The notes beneath the pieces were generated by a model. That model was not told the origin of the DNA. It searched no databases and worked only from the letters and a program-made list of their open reading frames with translations. Below are positions 22,155 through 32,946 of a stretch of 64,000 bases of DNA, piece after piece. Numbering within the stretch: the first letter of the stretch is position 1; each line of letters begins with the position of its first letter. The position numbers and the translations under genes were made by a program. Origin of the DNA: Polytrichum commune (taxonomy: Eukaryota > Streptophyta > Polytrichopsida > Polytrichales > Polytrichaceae); assembly GCA_950295325.1 (NCBI GenBank), contig OX485805.1, positions 50,864,758 through 50,928,757 of the forward strand, in the 5' to 3' direction.

Positions 22155-22384
22155 AACATCCTAAACCCTATCTTTTCATCATCTTCCTAGATTCACTCCT
22201 ACAATGGCTAGAAAAAGACAACATAGACTATCAGTTCAAGACATTACCAACTACTTGTAACACCACAGTATATGCAGACGACCTTGTCATCCTCACTGAT
22301 AATATAACACATATTTAGCCACAAATACGCATACTCCAAAAATATTCAGAATAGATGTACCTAGACCTTAACCTCTCTACCTAA
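22155..22384 (+). pseudogene. LINE reverse transcriptase catalytic segment (YADD box)
   Basis: It continues the LINE after the Copia element: PYLFIIFLDSLLQWLEKDN, and then VYADDLVILTDN with the catalytic Y-A-D-D box at 22271-22282. A single-base deletion shifts the frame at the start. The LINE stops near 22384, where gypsy sequence in the opposite orientation begins. The LINE thumb region is missing, so a deletion accompanied that event. Confidence 0.88.
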
Positions 22385-23341
22385 CCTTTTGGACATCGTA
22401 GCAGTTGTCCATTTCCAACAAAAAATCTTTGACCTTTCTTGCCTTACCAAGCCCCGAAAAAGTACTTGGCATATTTATATTGGCCAACTTCTTTGTAGGA
22501 GAAGTTGAGACTTGACCTTGGCTTAAGGCTATTAGCCTTGGCTACAAAACCACCTTCTAGCATTTGGTAGGCGGTATAATCTCGATTTGTCTTGACACTC
22601 ATCTTATTGTCGGAGTATGCCTCTTGAAAATAATCAAATTTGCTACATTTGTGGCACCACTTGTCCTTCATATCGTCGTTTTTTATTTTGACATTGGGTG
22701 GTTTTTCTTCTTGGTAGCCACCGTTGTTGGAATTTGTCCTGTCCACTTATTCTTTAAATTTGTTGGATGGCCTAAATTTCTTTCGCTTTTTGCCTCGGGA
22801 CATATTTTGGCTCGAGACGCTTTGTTGTGTGGGCCTGCTTGACTTTCTTTCAAGGGTATCGGCTTCAATTCTCTCCGCAATCTTAATGATCCCCACCATA
22901 TCCTCCGAAACCTTTGGAAACTTGAACAAGGCGTCTACCACCCATTTTTGTAAGTCACCTAACAAAATGCATTTCTCAGCAAACTCATCCATCTTAGGTG
23001 TAACATTCATTTGGGCATTAAAATCGTGTATATAGGCCTTAAGGAACCCCGTGTACCTCATTTGTACCAAATTTATTACGTCCCATAATTCTTGGTATTC
23101 CGACGTAACCTATCAATGAGCAATTCCTTGAAGCTGATACAAGTCAAGTTTGCCGCCACATCAGGTTTTTGCTCTTTTTTGCTCGTCTACCATTGAAACA
23201 CATGGTCTTTTAAAAATGTCACCCCTATAGAGACCTTATCGTTGTCTTTGGGCCTTTAGACATCAAACTAGTTATCAATTTCCAACAAAAACTCTTTGAC
23301 CTTTCTTGCCTTACCAAGCCCGGAAAAGGTATTTGGCGTAT
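22385..23341 (-). pseudogene. Gypsy gag, central and zinc-knuckle part, with a repeated start
   Basis: On the minus strand, from 23341, NTFSGLGKARKVKEFLLEID is followed by a segment that loses frame. Then come MRYTGFLKAYIHDFNAQMN and KWVVDALFKFPKVSED, typical of the gypsy Retrotrans_gag region. A zinc-knuckle remnant WCHKCSKFDYFQEAY follows, in which the expected histidine and last cysteine are both tyrosine. At about 22480 down to 22385 the motif P-S-T-F-S-G-L-G-K-A-R-K-V-K appears again, so the gag start is partly duplicated. Confidence 0.75.
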
Positions 23342-24266
23342 TGTCGCGCACATCTCCATGAGGAGTGCCCGCAACACCATGGGCACAAGGGGGACCCCGG
23401 AGTGACACCCGGGACTTGTGGCGCCATTGGTGAGAGGGCCCAAGTACTCCTAGTGTGGGTGAGGGCCCCAGGCGTTGAGAACGCCTCTCACCCACAGAGA
23501 CTAGGAGTCATGAGGATAAGGCCATGAGTAGCTTATGGCGGCGGAATTCTAGAATGCTAGAGAACACCTCAATCGGATGTGTGAGCTAGGAGATATGGCA
23601 ATTTGAGTGGGGCGCTGTCCCGGGACAACACCCTGGGACAGCAGTGACCTGGGAGTAGCGCCCAGGACTGCTTAGGTTTGAACAGCCATAACTTCCTCAA
23701 TACTTGCCCAAATGGGGCAAGTGAGGGGTCCATCGGCATCTACGTAAAGAGTAGATGACAATAGAGTAGTTTCTTGATAGCATTAGACATCACATGTAGA
23801 AGTTATGATGCTCTGAAGCTGCTGGGGGGTTCTAGCCCCAACGGCTAAGGGAAAATGTCTACTTGGCCCCAACCCTTGTAGAGAGACAAAAGGATACTTG
23901 ACGGTGGGATAGGGGCCCCGCCCAAAGTCCTAGAGGCTTATATGGGTGGCTTAGCCGACCGACCCCCCCGGAGCATACTTGGCAATTTGCTCCGGATAGT
24001 TGTAGTGTTGTTTTGGCAACATAATGATCAACTCAAGAGTGGACTTCCATGGATGAAAGTCCACCTTAGCCATTGGCTACCTACTAAGGGGAGAGTCTTG
24101 AATGCATGTGTAAGAGGGTTTGGTGACCAAGCTATGAGCTTGAAGGTCCGCAGTATTGGGAGCTAATCATGCATGTACATGGGATGTGCAGGTTAGTGCT
24201 CGTGGCACTTGCTAGGGTTGGGAGGCGGTCAAGCTAAGTTAAAGAAAACTAGCAAGGGTTGCGACA
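23342..24266 (+). repeat. Solo LTR of the same gypsy family, inserted in gag in antisense
   Basis: This 925-bp segment starts TGTCGCG and ends TTGCGACA, and matches the reverse complement of the 26122-28335 LTR over its length (for example ACATGCATTC/GAATGCATGT and GCTAGAACCCCC/GGGGGTTCTAGC). The flanks CGTAT (23337-23341) and CATAT (24267-24271) agree in 4 of 5 bases. Removing it restores gag continuity across the junction. A single LTR without internal sequence implies LTR-LTR recombination. Confidence 0.85.
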
Positions 24267-24737
24267 CATATTTACCTTGGTCAACTTCTCTGTCGAAAAA
24301 GAAGACCTAGCACCTTGCATCATGAGGAGCTCGATCATTTTGTCTTGTCAAACCTTCTCGTTCTTGCCACGCTTGAGTTCTTGTTTCACGGTGTCCATGA
24401 ATGTAAGTATTTGGAGCTGGAATTTTAATGCAACATTACCATCTTCCAAGCTTTCTGGTGCATTTGGTAGTCTAACCTCTGAATTTTCTTCAAGGTTTGC
24501 GAGATCCTTCTCACGGGATTCCTCCACTTCTTCCTTCATTACATCGTCATCCCTACCATTGTCATTAGAATCAATGGCGGGGTCAAAATCCTCTTGGGCA
24601 TGATCCTTGTTTCATTTTGAGCGTCACAATTTTTTGGAAGCTTCGGGCTCACCATCGTCACCCGTACATTTAATAGCCATGTCTCCCTCTGTGAGCCCAA
24701 AATGGTGCCCACATGTGGTGATTGACTCTTTGAAACC
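24267..24737 (-). pseudogene. Gypsy gag, N-terminal part
   Basis: A minus-strand frame with an acidic start (MKEEVEESREKDLANLEENS) and a predicted helix (VALKFQLQILTFMDTVKQEL), then ARSSFSTEKLTKVNM, which joins the 23341 segment once the solo LTR is removed. A stop falls after GKNEKV. It encodes the N-terminal matrix-like part of gag. It is interrupted and inactive. Confidence 0.65.
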
Positions 24738-26107
24738 AATTTTAGTTTGACTTTGAGGTGTTATGATTATTCACAAAACATAAAAAGAGTGAAGTGTGGT
24801 GTGAATTTAAGTTTAGGCATTAAGTGGTGTTGTGTGATTATTTCAAAGTTTGATTTCGATAGGAGAATGCCTTGATTATGTAAGTAGGGGGTAAGGTGAG
24901 CTCCGCGGGTTAAATGCCCACTTTTGGATCCACCTTATATGTTTAGGAAGAAGGAAGTTTGGTGGAAGGGGATTAGTCCCTACTTTAGAGGTGAAGGTTA
25001 AGGGATTGTGATTGGAGGTGATAATCCTCTCACCCTATCCTCACCTCTCTCTCTCCCTCTCTCCCTCTTTACTACTTAAGGTGGTTTCTCTCTCATTTTC
25101 CTCTCTCTCCATCAAGTGCTCTCAAGAGAGCAAGCTCTTAAGAGCTCGAACCACGTAGGTGGGTTAGTAGTTGTAGTGAAGGTAGTTAGTTAAGCTCTCT
25201 CTCTCTCAATCTCTCTCACGTGGAGGGACCCCTTAGAATTACTAGATAGACACGTGTGATTGGGGGTTAATTTGAGGAAATTAGTAGGATAGATTAAGTA
25301 TTAGTTAATAGATTAGGGGAATGTTAGATTAACTACTAGGAGTTTAGAATGGTTGTAGGATTGCTTAAATTTATGTTCAACCATAGCTGGTCCGAATTGA
25401 AGGAGGGCTACTGAGCAGCCGAGGCGACTGGGTTAGTGCTACTAAGCAGCTGGACAACTGAATCAGGCGACTGGTTAGTGCTACTAAGCAGCTGGGCCGA
25501 ACTGAAGGAGGGCTACTAAGCAGCTGGACAAACTGAAGGAGGGCTACTACGCAGCTGGGATGAACCGAATTAGGCTACTGGGGCAGCTTAAGGGCTTAAA
25601 ACTAAGCATAGGTTAAATCATGCATTTTAGAATTATTCTAGCACGTAGGTAAGTGTTAGGTTTATTAGGCTAGTAGCGTGAGGCGTGGCTTGCTAGTGAA
25701 TGTGATTTGGGGTGGATCATCAAGGACAATGTTTTTAAACACTTACATCTTATTGGTCAAAATAAGTTACTTGTTCAAGAATGGGGAAGGTGGTTGATCC
25801 TAGCAATGGCAAGGCAAAGGAAGTAAAGATTAATGGTGTTAGGGGGATGTCTTTACGAGGATGCGTGGCCAAAGCCGAGGGATGGACTTTGGAGAAGGCT
25901 AAGGCCTCATTTGTTCAGGAAACATGTATTAAGAAAACATCATGAACTTTAGAACTAGAAGGTTCACTGAGATGAAGGATACGTATTATATCATTGAGAT
26001 TTGATACTACACATGTGATTCACAAACCCATCATCCGGACTAGGACGCTTAAGGGTGGTGGGTTTGGCCTCACACCCTCTTAATACTAGCTCAAAGACTA
26101 GAACCCT
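24738..26107 (-). other. Gypsy leader region
   Basis: A long untranslated stretch between the primer-binding site and gag. It has a pyrimidine-rich block (CTCTCTCTCCCTCTCTCCCT, 25040-25075), CTCTCTCTCTC again near 25195, and the minisatellite at 25390-25592. No reading frame is credible. Part of it may be a separate insertion. Confidence 0.5.
25390..25592. repeat. Minisatellite with GGCTACT(A/G)AGCAGCTGG units
   Basis: Units around GAAGGAGGGCTACTAAGCAGCTGG alternate with GGCGACTGGTTAGTGCTACTAAGCAGCTGG forms. Five or six CTAC(T/G)(A/G)AGCAGC(T/C)-type cores are visible. It is an imperfect array of two related unit types. Confidence 0.75.
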
Positions 26108-26119
26108 GCTCTAATACCA
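26108..26119 (-). promoter_or_regulatory. Gypsy primer-binding site (3' end of tRNA-iMet)
   Basis: On the minus strand TGGTATTAGAGC lies 2 bases after the LTR end (26122). It differs by one base from TGGTATCAGAGC, the standard plant complement of the initiator methionine tRNA 3' end. This fixes the LTR at 26122-28335 as the 5' LTR. Confidence 0.85.
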
Positions 26120-26462
26120 CGTGTCACGACCTTTGCTAGCATTGAACATTTTTTAACTTAGCTTGAACATTTTCCAACTCTAGCAAGTGTCACAAGCGCT
26201 AACATGCACATCCCACGCACATGCATGGTTAGCTCCTAATACCGCGGACCTCCAAGCTCATGGCTTAGTCACCAAACCCTCTTACACATGCATTCGGGAT
26301 TTTCCCCTTAGTAGGTAGCCAATGCTTAATGTGGACTTCCATCCATGGAAGTCCACTCTTGAGTTGATCATCATGTTGCCAAAACAACACTACAACAACC
26401 CGGAGCAAATTGCCAAGGATGCCTCGGGTGGGGTCGGTCGGCTAAGCCGCCTCACCTATATA

Positions 26463-27753
26463 AGGTAGAGGGTGCTTAAACCAACACTTGAAGCTATTGC
26501 ACATACATATGGCTACATGGTAGATATAAACTATATACATATATATATATATATATATTCATATTAACCTTTGCTCTAAACATAGGTATAAAGAAAGAAA
26601 AAATATTTTTAGCTCAATTAGATATTTGATGAATATTCAAAGTCAAAACCACTACCTTAAACCAATATACAGGCCTCGTGTATGACAACCTTGGATATGA
26701 TTATTGTGTAAAACCAACAAAACATAGTTGGGTACTAGACCCAAGCTAGATCAAAGACCAACTAGTAATGATGCGCAAAGCCAAATGGCCACCTCCATGA
26801 TCCCACCTAGTTTGCTTGCAAAACCATCATCTTGCATCTTGGGTACCAACCCCCTTTGTGCTTTGTGGGCCTACCTCCGTGACTTTGTGAATAGAATGGC
26901 AATAACCCCTCCCCCCTGCAGTGTATAGAATGGCTAGAATAGGCATTGATAAGCCACCCTAAACCCACCTTGAACCAACGTGAGATAGGGTGGAACCCGT
27001 TACCTACCCTACATAGAGGTAGTGGAGGTCAATATGAGGTGGCGCCACTAATGGCACTTAAAAGCGCCACTTTGCTGGCCCATACACTCCTACACCATGG
27101 GGAATGCTTCAAGGTTGTTGGTGATTGGGAGGCGTTTATAGGTGTTGGTTTTGGCTGGGGTGCACGGGTAGATCACTTAGTGCATTTTAAAAACGACGTG
27201 CATCATAATATAGAGAGGATTAAAATCATTTGAAATAAAAATTGTAAAGGAATTCCAAATAATGAAGGGGCCATTAAATGTAGACAATCCCATTATAAGT
27301 AAGTTAGATGGACATAAAACGTGGGCCATTATTTTTTGTAAAATTAATATAGGGGCTGAAGACAAGGATCCTAGAAGGTATGTTTAGTATGTTTGCTATG
27401 GTCTCCTATGTGTTTTCTTCATAACTTTGTTTGCAATGATATTACTGTTTGCACCCTTCTTTGTTTCCATGCTTTCCCTCAACACTCGTCAATTGCGTTA
27501 GGAAGTAGATTAGCTTTTATTACTTAAAAGGAATATAAAGTACAAAAAATTGCAGTGACTTGGACAATATAAGTAATGGAAGGGTGCAAACAAATGGGTC
27601 ATTTTTGAAATTTAAGTAATTATAGGGAGGCTTTAATTCAGCCCTTGAAGGTAAATAGCCCCAAAACAAAAAACCCCCAGCCGCGCGTGGTGCACAAAAA
27701 TGCCTTAGAGTGATCTACCCGTGCTGGGGTGTTGGTTTTACCACCCTCTACCT
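26463..27753. mobile_element. TA-flanked TIR element inserted in the LTR TATA box
   Basis: The ends are AGGTAGAGGGTG...AAACCAAC and its reverse complement, with an exact 12-bp outer TIR. TA flanks both sides (26461-26462 and 27754-27755). Removing it restores CTATATAAGCCTC, the intact LTR TATA region also seen (reverse-complemented) in the solo LTR. The TA duplication suggests a Tc1/mariner-type origin, though TAA and Harbinger cannot be fully excluded. There is no transposase. Another element is nested at 27163-27723. A TA repeat lies near 26538-26558. Confidence 0.8.
27163..27723. mobile_element. TIR element with 8-bp duplication nested in the 26463 element
   Basis: The 14-bp TIR CACGGGTAGATCAC is exact at both ends, and the inner flanks remain similar (GCATTTT...). 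The duplication CTGGGGTG is exact at 27155-27162 and 27724-27731; allowing one shared base it could be 9 bp. hAT is favoured by 8 bp and Mutator by 9 bp. No coding capacity. Confidence 0.85.
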
Positions 27754-28335
27754 TAAGCCTCTAGGACTTTGGGCAGGCCCTACCCCACCGTGAAGTATCA
27801 TTTTGTCTCTCTACAAGGGTTGGGGCCGAGTAGACATTTTCCCTTAGTCGCTTGGGCTAGAACCCCCTAGCAGCTTCAGAACATCATAACTTCTACATAT
27901 GATCTCTGATGCGACCACTCTATCAGCATATGTTCCTTGCGTAGATGCTAATGGACCTCTCATTTGCCTCATTTAGACAAGCATTAAGAAAGTTATGCAT
28001 GTTTAAACCTTGGCAGTCCCGGGCACCATTCCCAGGTCAATGTTGTCCATAAGCAGCGCCCTACTCAAAGAGCCATATCTCCTAGCTCACACCTCTGATT
28101 GAGGTGTCCTTGAGCATTCTAGAATCCCAATGCCATAAGCTACTCGTAGCTCATGGCTTTACCCTTGTGACTTCTAGACTCCGTGGGTGGGAGGCGTTCT
28201 CAACGCCTAGAGCCCTCACCCACATTAGGATCATTTGAGCCCTCTCACCAATGGCGTCACAAGTCCCGGGTGTCACTTCGGGGTTCCCTTGTGCCCATGA
28301 TGTTGCGGGCACTTCTCATGGAGAGGTGCGCAACA

Positions 28336-28774
28336 CCCAGATAATGCACGCAATGAAAAAACCGCTAAATACAATCCACTCATACAAACACTTAGAAGAG
28401 TCGGCTGGCAAGTCAACGCTCTCATCACCATTACAGCAAGTGTGAGAGATGCTATTCATGAACAACTAATTAAAGAACTAGATAAACTAAAAATACCCAA
28501 AATTAAGGTAAAAATACTTATGAAACACCTACACCAAATTGCCATCAAATACCTCACATATTTAATATTAAACAAAAGAAAGTTAGACAACAAACAACCC
28601 CCAGTAGACCCCCCCTGGACCTCAGTTAGACCCCCCATACCCCCATATACCCCACTAGACGTTAGGTACTACACCTGCTAGAAAATATAGGAGCCCGCCT
28701 CCCAAGAGGGAGGAAGTACTCCTACGGTGATGCTTGGTCAAACATGAACACGGTAGAGAAGAACGGGCTCCCAT
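28336..28774 (+). pseudogene. LINE C-terminal end and 3' region
   Basis: KTAKYNPLI, GWQVNALITITASVRDAIHE and LKIPKIKVKILMKHLHQIAI are followed by LTYLILNKRKLDNKQPPVDP. This is the C-terminal region after RT in the same LINE, with basic helices and a proline-rich end. The stop is at 28680-28682. The 3' region GAAGTACTCCTACGGTGATG runs to 28774, where the hAT element interrupts, and continues at 32506. Confidence 0.7.
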
Positions 28775-29204
28775 CAATGTTCGGGGAGAACCGGCGGTTC
28801 GTTAAAAATGAACCAATTGGTTTGGACAAAAAACCGGATATGGAAGGGTGTAGTCGGATGAGCATCTGATTCACCAAGGGAACCAACCGGAAATTGACGG
28901 GTATTCATTTTGAATTTCTAGATAATTCACAGGTTTAATGAGTAAGTCCCCGGATATTAACCGTCCCCCTGAGGGTATCGGCGGATACTGGCCGACCACC
29001 GGGGGTATGGTGCGGATCGTGGCCGTGTATGGGGAGGGTCATGAAGGAGATAGGGGTCCCTCCCCCCGTCATTTCTGAGCTCATTCTCCACTCTCGCTCT
29101 CCTCTCCTTGGCCCTCTTCTCCAAAGCCCCTGGTCCATGCCCCCACCTCTTCGAAGCCCCTACTCCTCACTCCACCATCGCTTTGGATTGAGCTACCCCT
29201 GCTT

Positions 29205-29495
29205 GATTGTGAGTGCATGTTGGTTTAGGTTGAATGTTAATGGTTGCTAGTCTAGGTTGAATGTTAGTGGATGTTGGTTTAGTGTGAATGTTAGTGGATT
29301 GCTAGTTTAGTTTGAATGTTAGTGCATGTTGGTCTAGTTTGAATGTTAGTGTAGGCTGGTTTAGTTTGAATGTTTGTGTTTGTTGGTTTAGTTTGAATGT
29401 TTGTGTTTGGTGGTTTAGTTTGAATGCTTGTGCTTGCTGGTTTAGGTTGAATGTTAGTGGTTGTTGGTTTGATGTTGAATGTTGGTGCTGGTTGG
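29205..29495. repeat. Minisatellite in the hAT 5' region (~28-30 bp units)
   Basis: About ten tandem units of the form TGGTTTAGTTTGAATGTTAG plus TG(T)TTG, with small variations (CTAGTCTAGG, GTCTAG and others). On the minus strand the array is open in one frame and would encode a TNIQTKP-type repeat, but this is probably incidental. It lies between the left TIR and the transposase. Confidence 0.8.
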
Positions 29496-29779
29496 ATGTA
29501 CATGAGCATGTTATTTTAATTCACGGGCACATTGGAATTGGGTTTTATTTCCGATTCTTTAAGTTAGGTGTTGGAAGATTATTTGTAGTTTTTTTTTTGT
29601 TTCTATTATATTTGCCTTGTGAATGTATTCTAGGATATTGGTGCAGTCTAGGAATTATATCTTACCATGGCGAAAAGACAAAAATGCCTGCGCATTATGT
29701 TGTATAAGAACTCATAGAGTGATGATTCAACATTTATTCAGACATCATCATTATCTGCAGGTTCACCTCTCGTTCGGGT

Positions 29780-31775
29780 ATGACTCCACTGGAAATTGTT
29801 GTGAGCTTGTGGAAGGATGTATGGTATAATAATATTAATTGGATTGAATTTGATTATGTAACGGGTAGGGTATTTTGCAAAGTTTGTAGACAAAAAAAGG
29901 ACAGATCAACCTTTGTCACTCTAGACAACATTAACATTCAAATATCAGCCTTTCAAGACCATGAGAAAAGTGCAAAGCATGGACGTTTGACTTGGACAAT
30001 GCAAAAAGAAGAGCGAACAATGTAGAGAGGTATTACAGAGGTGAATTAAGCATGTGATGAAGCTATGCATTCTTCATTCCAAACAACGTATTATATAAAG
30101 AAGGAAGTCATTCTCTTTTATAAGTTTTCGGGTTTGTGTTTTTTTGCTTATAAAGGTTAAAGTTAATTTAACGAAAAAACTTTATCATAATGAGAAAAAC
30201 TGTGGTAAGATTTTTATTTTATTTTTAATTTTTTTGCATCTCATCAGTAGTTCAAAAAAAATGTTAGATAGGATCCGAGATTCTAGGTTTTTTAGTATTA
30301 TGATTAAAGAGTCCACGAATATATCTATAACAGTCATCTTGTTGTCTTTGCTAGTTTTGTAGAGGATGGTCTTACTCTTTGTGTTTTTCTTGGATTGTTA
30401 TATATTGAAGAGGGAAAAAACATATATGCATAATATTTGAAACATTAACAAGAAGCATAAATGAATAAAGACTAGATTTTGATAAGTGTGTGGGGTTTGG
30501 CTCGGATGAAACATAATCATAAATGATAAACAAAATGAAATTGCCGCGCGTTTAAAAAAGAAAATAAATCATTTTTTAACTTCCGTCCATTGTGTGGCAC
30601 ATAGGACAAACTTAGCGGCTATAGATACAATAAAAGTTGGACATTACAAAGATATATCTAAAAAAATAGATATACTCTTGAATTCAATAGCAGTGCATTT
30701 CAAGAAACCGTGTAAGAGAAAGATACGTTGCTTCGATTGCAATAAAAACTTGTTGATTTTATAAAGTGTTTGAAAAGATATCACAAAATTAGGTGGTTGT
30801 TACGGTGGCAAGCCGTAACAACCCTTTGTGATTCTTTAGAGAGTGTTATAACTTATTTTCATGACAATTAGGATATTATGGAGGATGGAGTTGGATCCAA
30901 TATATTTAGAAAACTTTGTACCTTCAAATAAATTTATGTGTTTTATTTTTTGGCTGATATTTTGTATGTTTATTCATGTTATCACGTCTATTTCAAAATA
31001 ACTTCATGAACATAATTACAATAGGTTCGGTCATAAATATTGATATTGCTCAAATCCGTATGTTTTTTATTAAAGAGACTACGGATTTGTACAATGGGAC
31101 CTTCAATAAGTAGACCGGATATCACATTATACCGGAATTTGGTCCTCAAGGAAGATATTTGAGGAAGCTATCGAGTGAGATTAGGGGAGATAAATTTCAT
31201 GATATTAAAATGATACGATATAGAACGGAATAAAACCTTATGGATGTAGTGATATTTCTAAAACATTTTGTTTTAGCCGTATGCAATGCATTAGAATTTA
31301 AATTTAAAGACAACCACATCATGACAGTGTTTAAAATATTAGGTCTGACTAATATGTCGTCTAGACAAGTTGATTTTGCTAATTGAATGATGATTGATTT
31401 GGAATTGTTATGTGGCCTATATGGAGTTGAACGTGAAATTGGAGGAAAAAAGGTACCCTCCATTAATAAATTTTATTACAATTAAAAGATAATTTTTTTG
31501 CATTTAAGTTACAAGCAACTACCGATTGGTTGGACAAAAGTTTCAAAGATGTTTGATCATTGATCAATTGGAATCACACCTTAAAAGTGAAGTATGAGAA
31601 CTTGTTAGTTTTAGCTGAGATAGCTAGAAGATAATACATTAGCACGGCGAGTTCTGAGAGGGCATTTTCAATATAAAATTGCATAAAAACCAAACAAATA
31701 AATAGAATATTAACAAATAAAAATTAGAGAATATTTTGTGGGTTGCTCTGGAAGGACCAATTGAATATTGTCATT
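29780..31775 (+). pseudogene. hAT transposase (TTF zinc finger / DUF4371 type), broken
   Basis: Blocks appear in order across shifted frames. The N-terminal TTF-type zinc finger is GRVFCKVCRQKKD...FQDHEKSAKH (C-x2-C...H-x4-H, about 29863-29980). The DUF4371-like core is MLDRIRDSRFFSIMIKES (about 30260-30315). A C-terminal hAT dimerisation block LVLAEIARR*YISTASSERAFS lies at about 31605-31670. Many stops and frameshifts make it inactive. The plus-strand polarity agrees with the element's left and right ends. Confidence 0.82.
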
Positions 31776-32505
31776 AAATCATTAATAAAGTCAGAGGAAT
31801 ATTGAAAAAACAATATCAAATTTAGGTATTTATTATCTCATCCAGAACGATATCTATGTAGAGTTGTTGGTTCCAAGTAAAAAAATAAAAATTTGTTGTG
31901 ATTTATACATGAATTATAAGGTATTGTGTTGGTGGTTATTTGTACTAACCTAAACCCCTCTTGTCCTCAATGGCTTCAAATCGTCTAAGTGTGTAGGAGG
32001 ATCGTGAATGTGTATTTTTTTGTTTTGTATTAAAACATATGAATTTATTTTTATATTAAGAAAGTTTATTGTTGTGAATTTGTGCTCTGTTGTATGACAT
32101 GTATATAAGAATATGTGTGCAATATGAATTTGTTGATATTTGTAGACATAGAATTTTGAAAGCCATTGATGGTTTGAGGGGTTGTAAATCCTTAGCCCCC
32201 AACTAGTGGGGGGTATTTGAACCAGATTCAATTTTTGCTAAGGAAAAATTGAGTATTTTGGTGAGGGAATGTAATTTAGTTGAGAAGAATATAAAAATTG
32301 GAAAATTTATTATTTAAACGTATTTTTAACCAACCGGTTTCTTTTACATCCGGCTTTCAACTGAGGTAAAATGCCAAGTGGGGGGAAATGAACCGGATGA
32401 ACTTGATGAATCCAACCCAAACTGACAAATAATATGTAATAACCGGTTGGGGCACATTTTAATCAGTTATTAGAGGGTTGGTGTGAAAAATCTCCCCGAA
32501 CGTTG

Positions 32506-32944
32506 GCTCCCATTCATGTTGGAGTGCAAGCCAAAATCCGATGTTACTTTTATTTATTTTATTTATGTTATGACTATTATACTCAAAACCCGGACCCTAT
32601 TGACACCTATTATTCCGACAACCGACTTGTTTGTTGGATAGGACAAGACATCACAAGTTTTGTTATTTGCATTGTCTGATAGTTGGATTCTTGGACTTTG
32701 TTCCCGGCATCGCACTTTTAGGGAAACGTTTTTTGTGAGGTATGGTAGCTGGAATAGAAGTTGAACAGAAATCAACATACCGTCAACTCAAACTACTCGG
32801 TAGACTTGTATGTGCACTGTGTATTTCAAGTTAGTAAACTTCTTAAACTTATGCATGAGATGTGTTATGTCTGGATTTCATCATGGGTAGTTTGATGGGC
32901 CGAACTGCATTCTGATTCACTGATCTGCCTCCCGGGGTGGCAAC
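32506..32944 (+). other. End of the LINE 3' region, then unassigned sequence
   Basis: After the hAT duplication the LINE 3' region continues as TCATGTTGGAGTGCAAGCCA and passes into a T-rich TTTTATTTATTTTATTTATG stretch that may be near its 3' end (about 32570). No poly-A tail or LINE target duplication was identified. Nothing is recognised after that. Confidence 0.4.
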
Positions 32945-32946
32945 TA

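Larger units (their letters stand above)
22385..28335 (-). mobile_element. Ty3/gypsy remnant, antisense, inserted in the LINE (5' half only)
   Basis: On the minus strand the order is 5' LTR (28335-26122, itself interrupted), primer-binding site (26119-26108), a long leader, then gag (from about 24737 down to 22385). Protease, RT, integrase and the 3' LTR are absent. LINE sequence abuts both ends (YADD segment on the left, C-terminal region on the right), but the LINE thumb is also missing, so one end was lost in a deletion. The element carries two further insertions, described separately. Confidence 0.85.
26122..28335 (-). repeat. Gypsy 5' LTR, split by a 1.3-kb insertion
   Basis: On the minus strand it starts TGTTGCGCAC at 28335 and ends GGTCGTGACA at 26122. 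Without the inserted element and one TA it is about 921 bp, matching the 925-bp solo LTR at 23342-24266. The break falls within its CTATATAAG TATA box. Confidence 0.88.
28775..32505 (+). mobile_element. hAT transposon (3.7 kb, degenerate transposase)
   Basis: TIRs CAATGTTCGGGGAG (left) and CAACGTTCGGGGAG (right, reverse-complemented) differ at one base. An exact 8-bp duplication GCTCCCAT lies at 28767-28774 and 32506-32513. Subterminal regions on both sides are rich in CCGG words (ACCGGCGG, AAACCGG and AACCGGAA on the left; AACCGG, ATCCGG and GAACCGG on the right), likely transposase-binding sites. The transposase reads on the plus strand at 29780-31775. The element sits in the 3' region of the LINE. 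Confidence 0.92.

Noticed and set aside
29291-29509. Minus-strand frame with NIQTKPT-type repeats as a structural protein
   Set aside because: It is the translation of a minisatellite inside a hAT element, with no start context or conservation signal.
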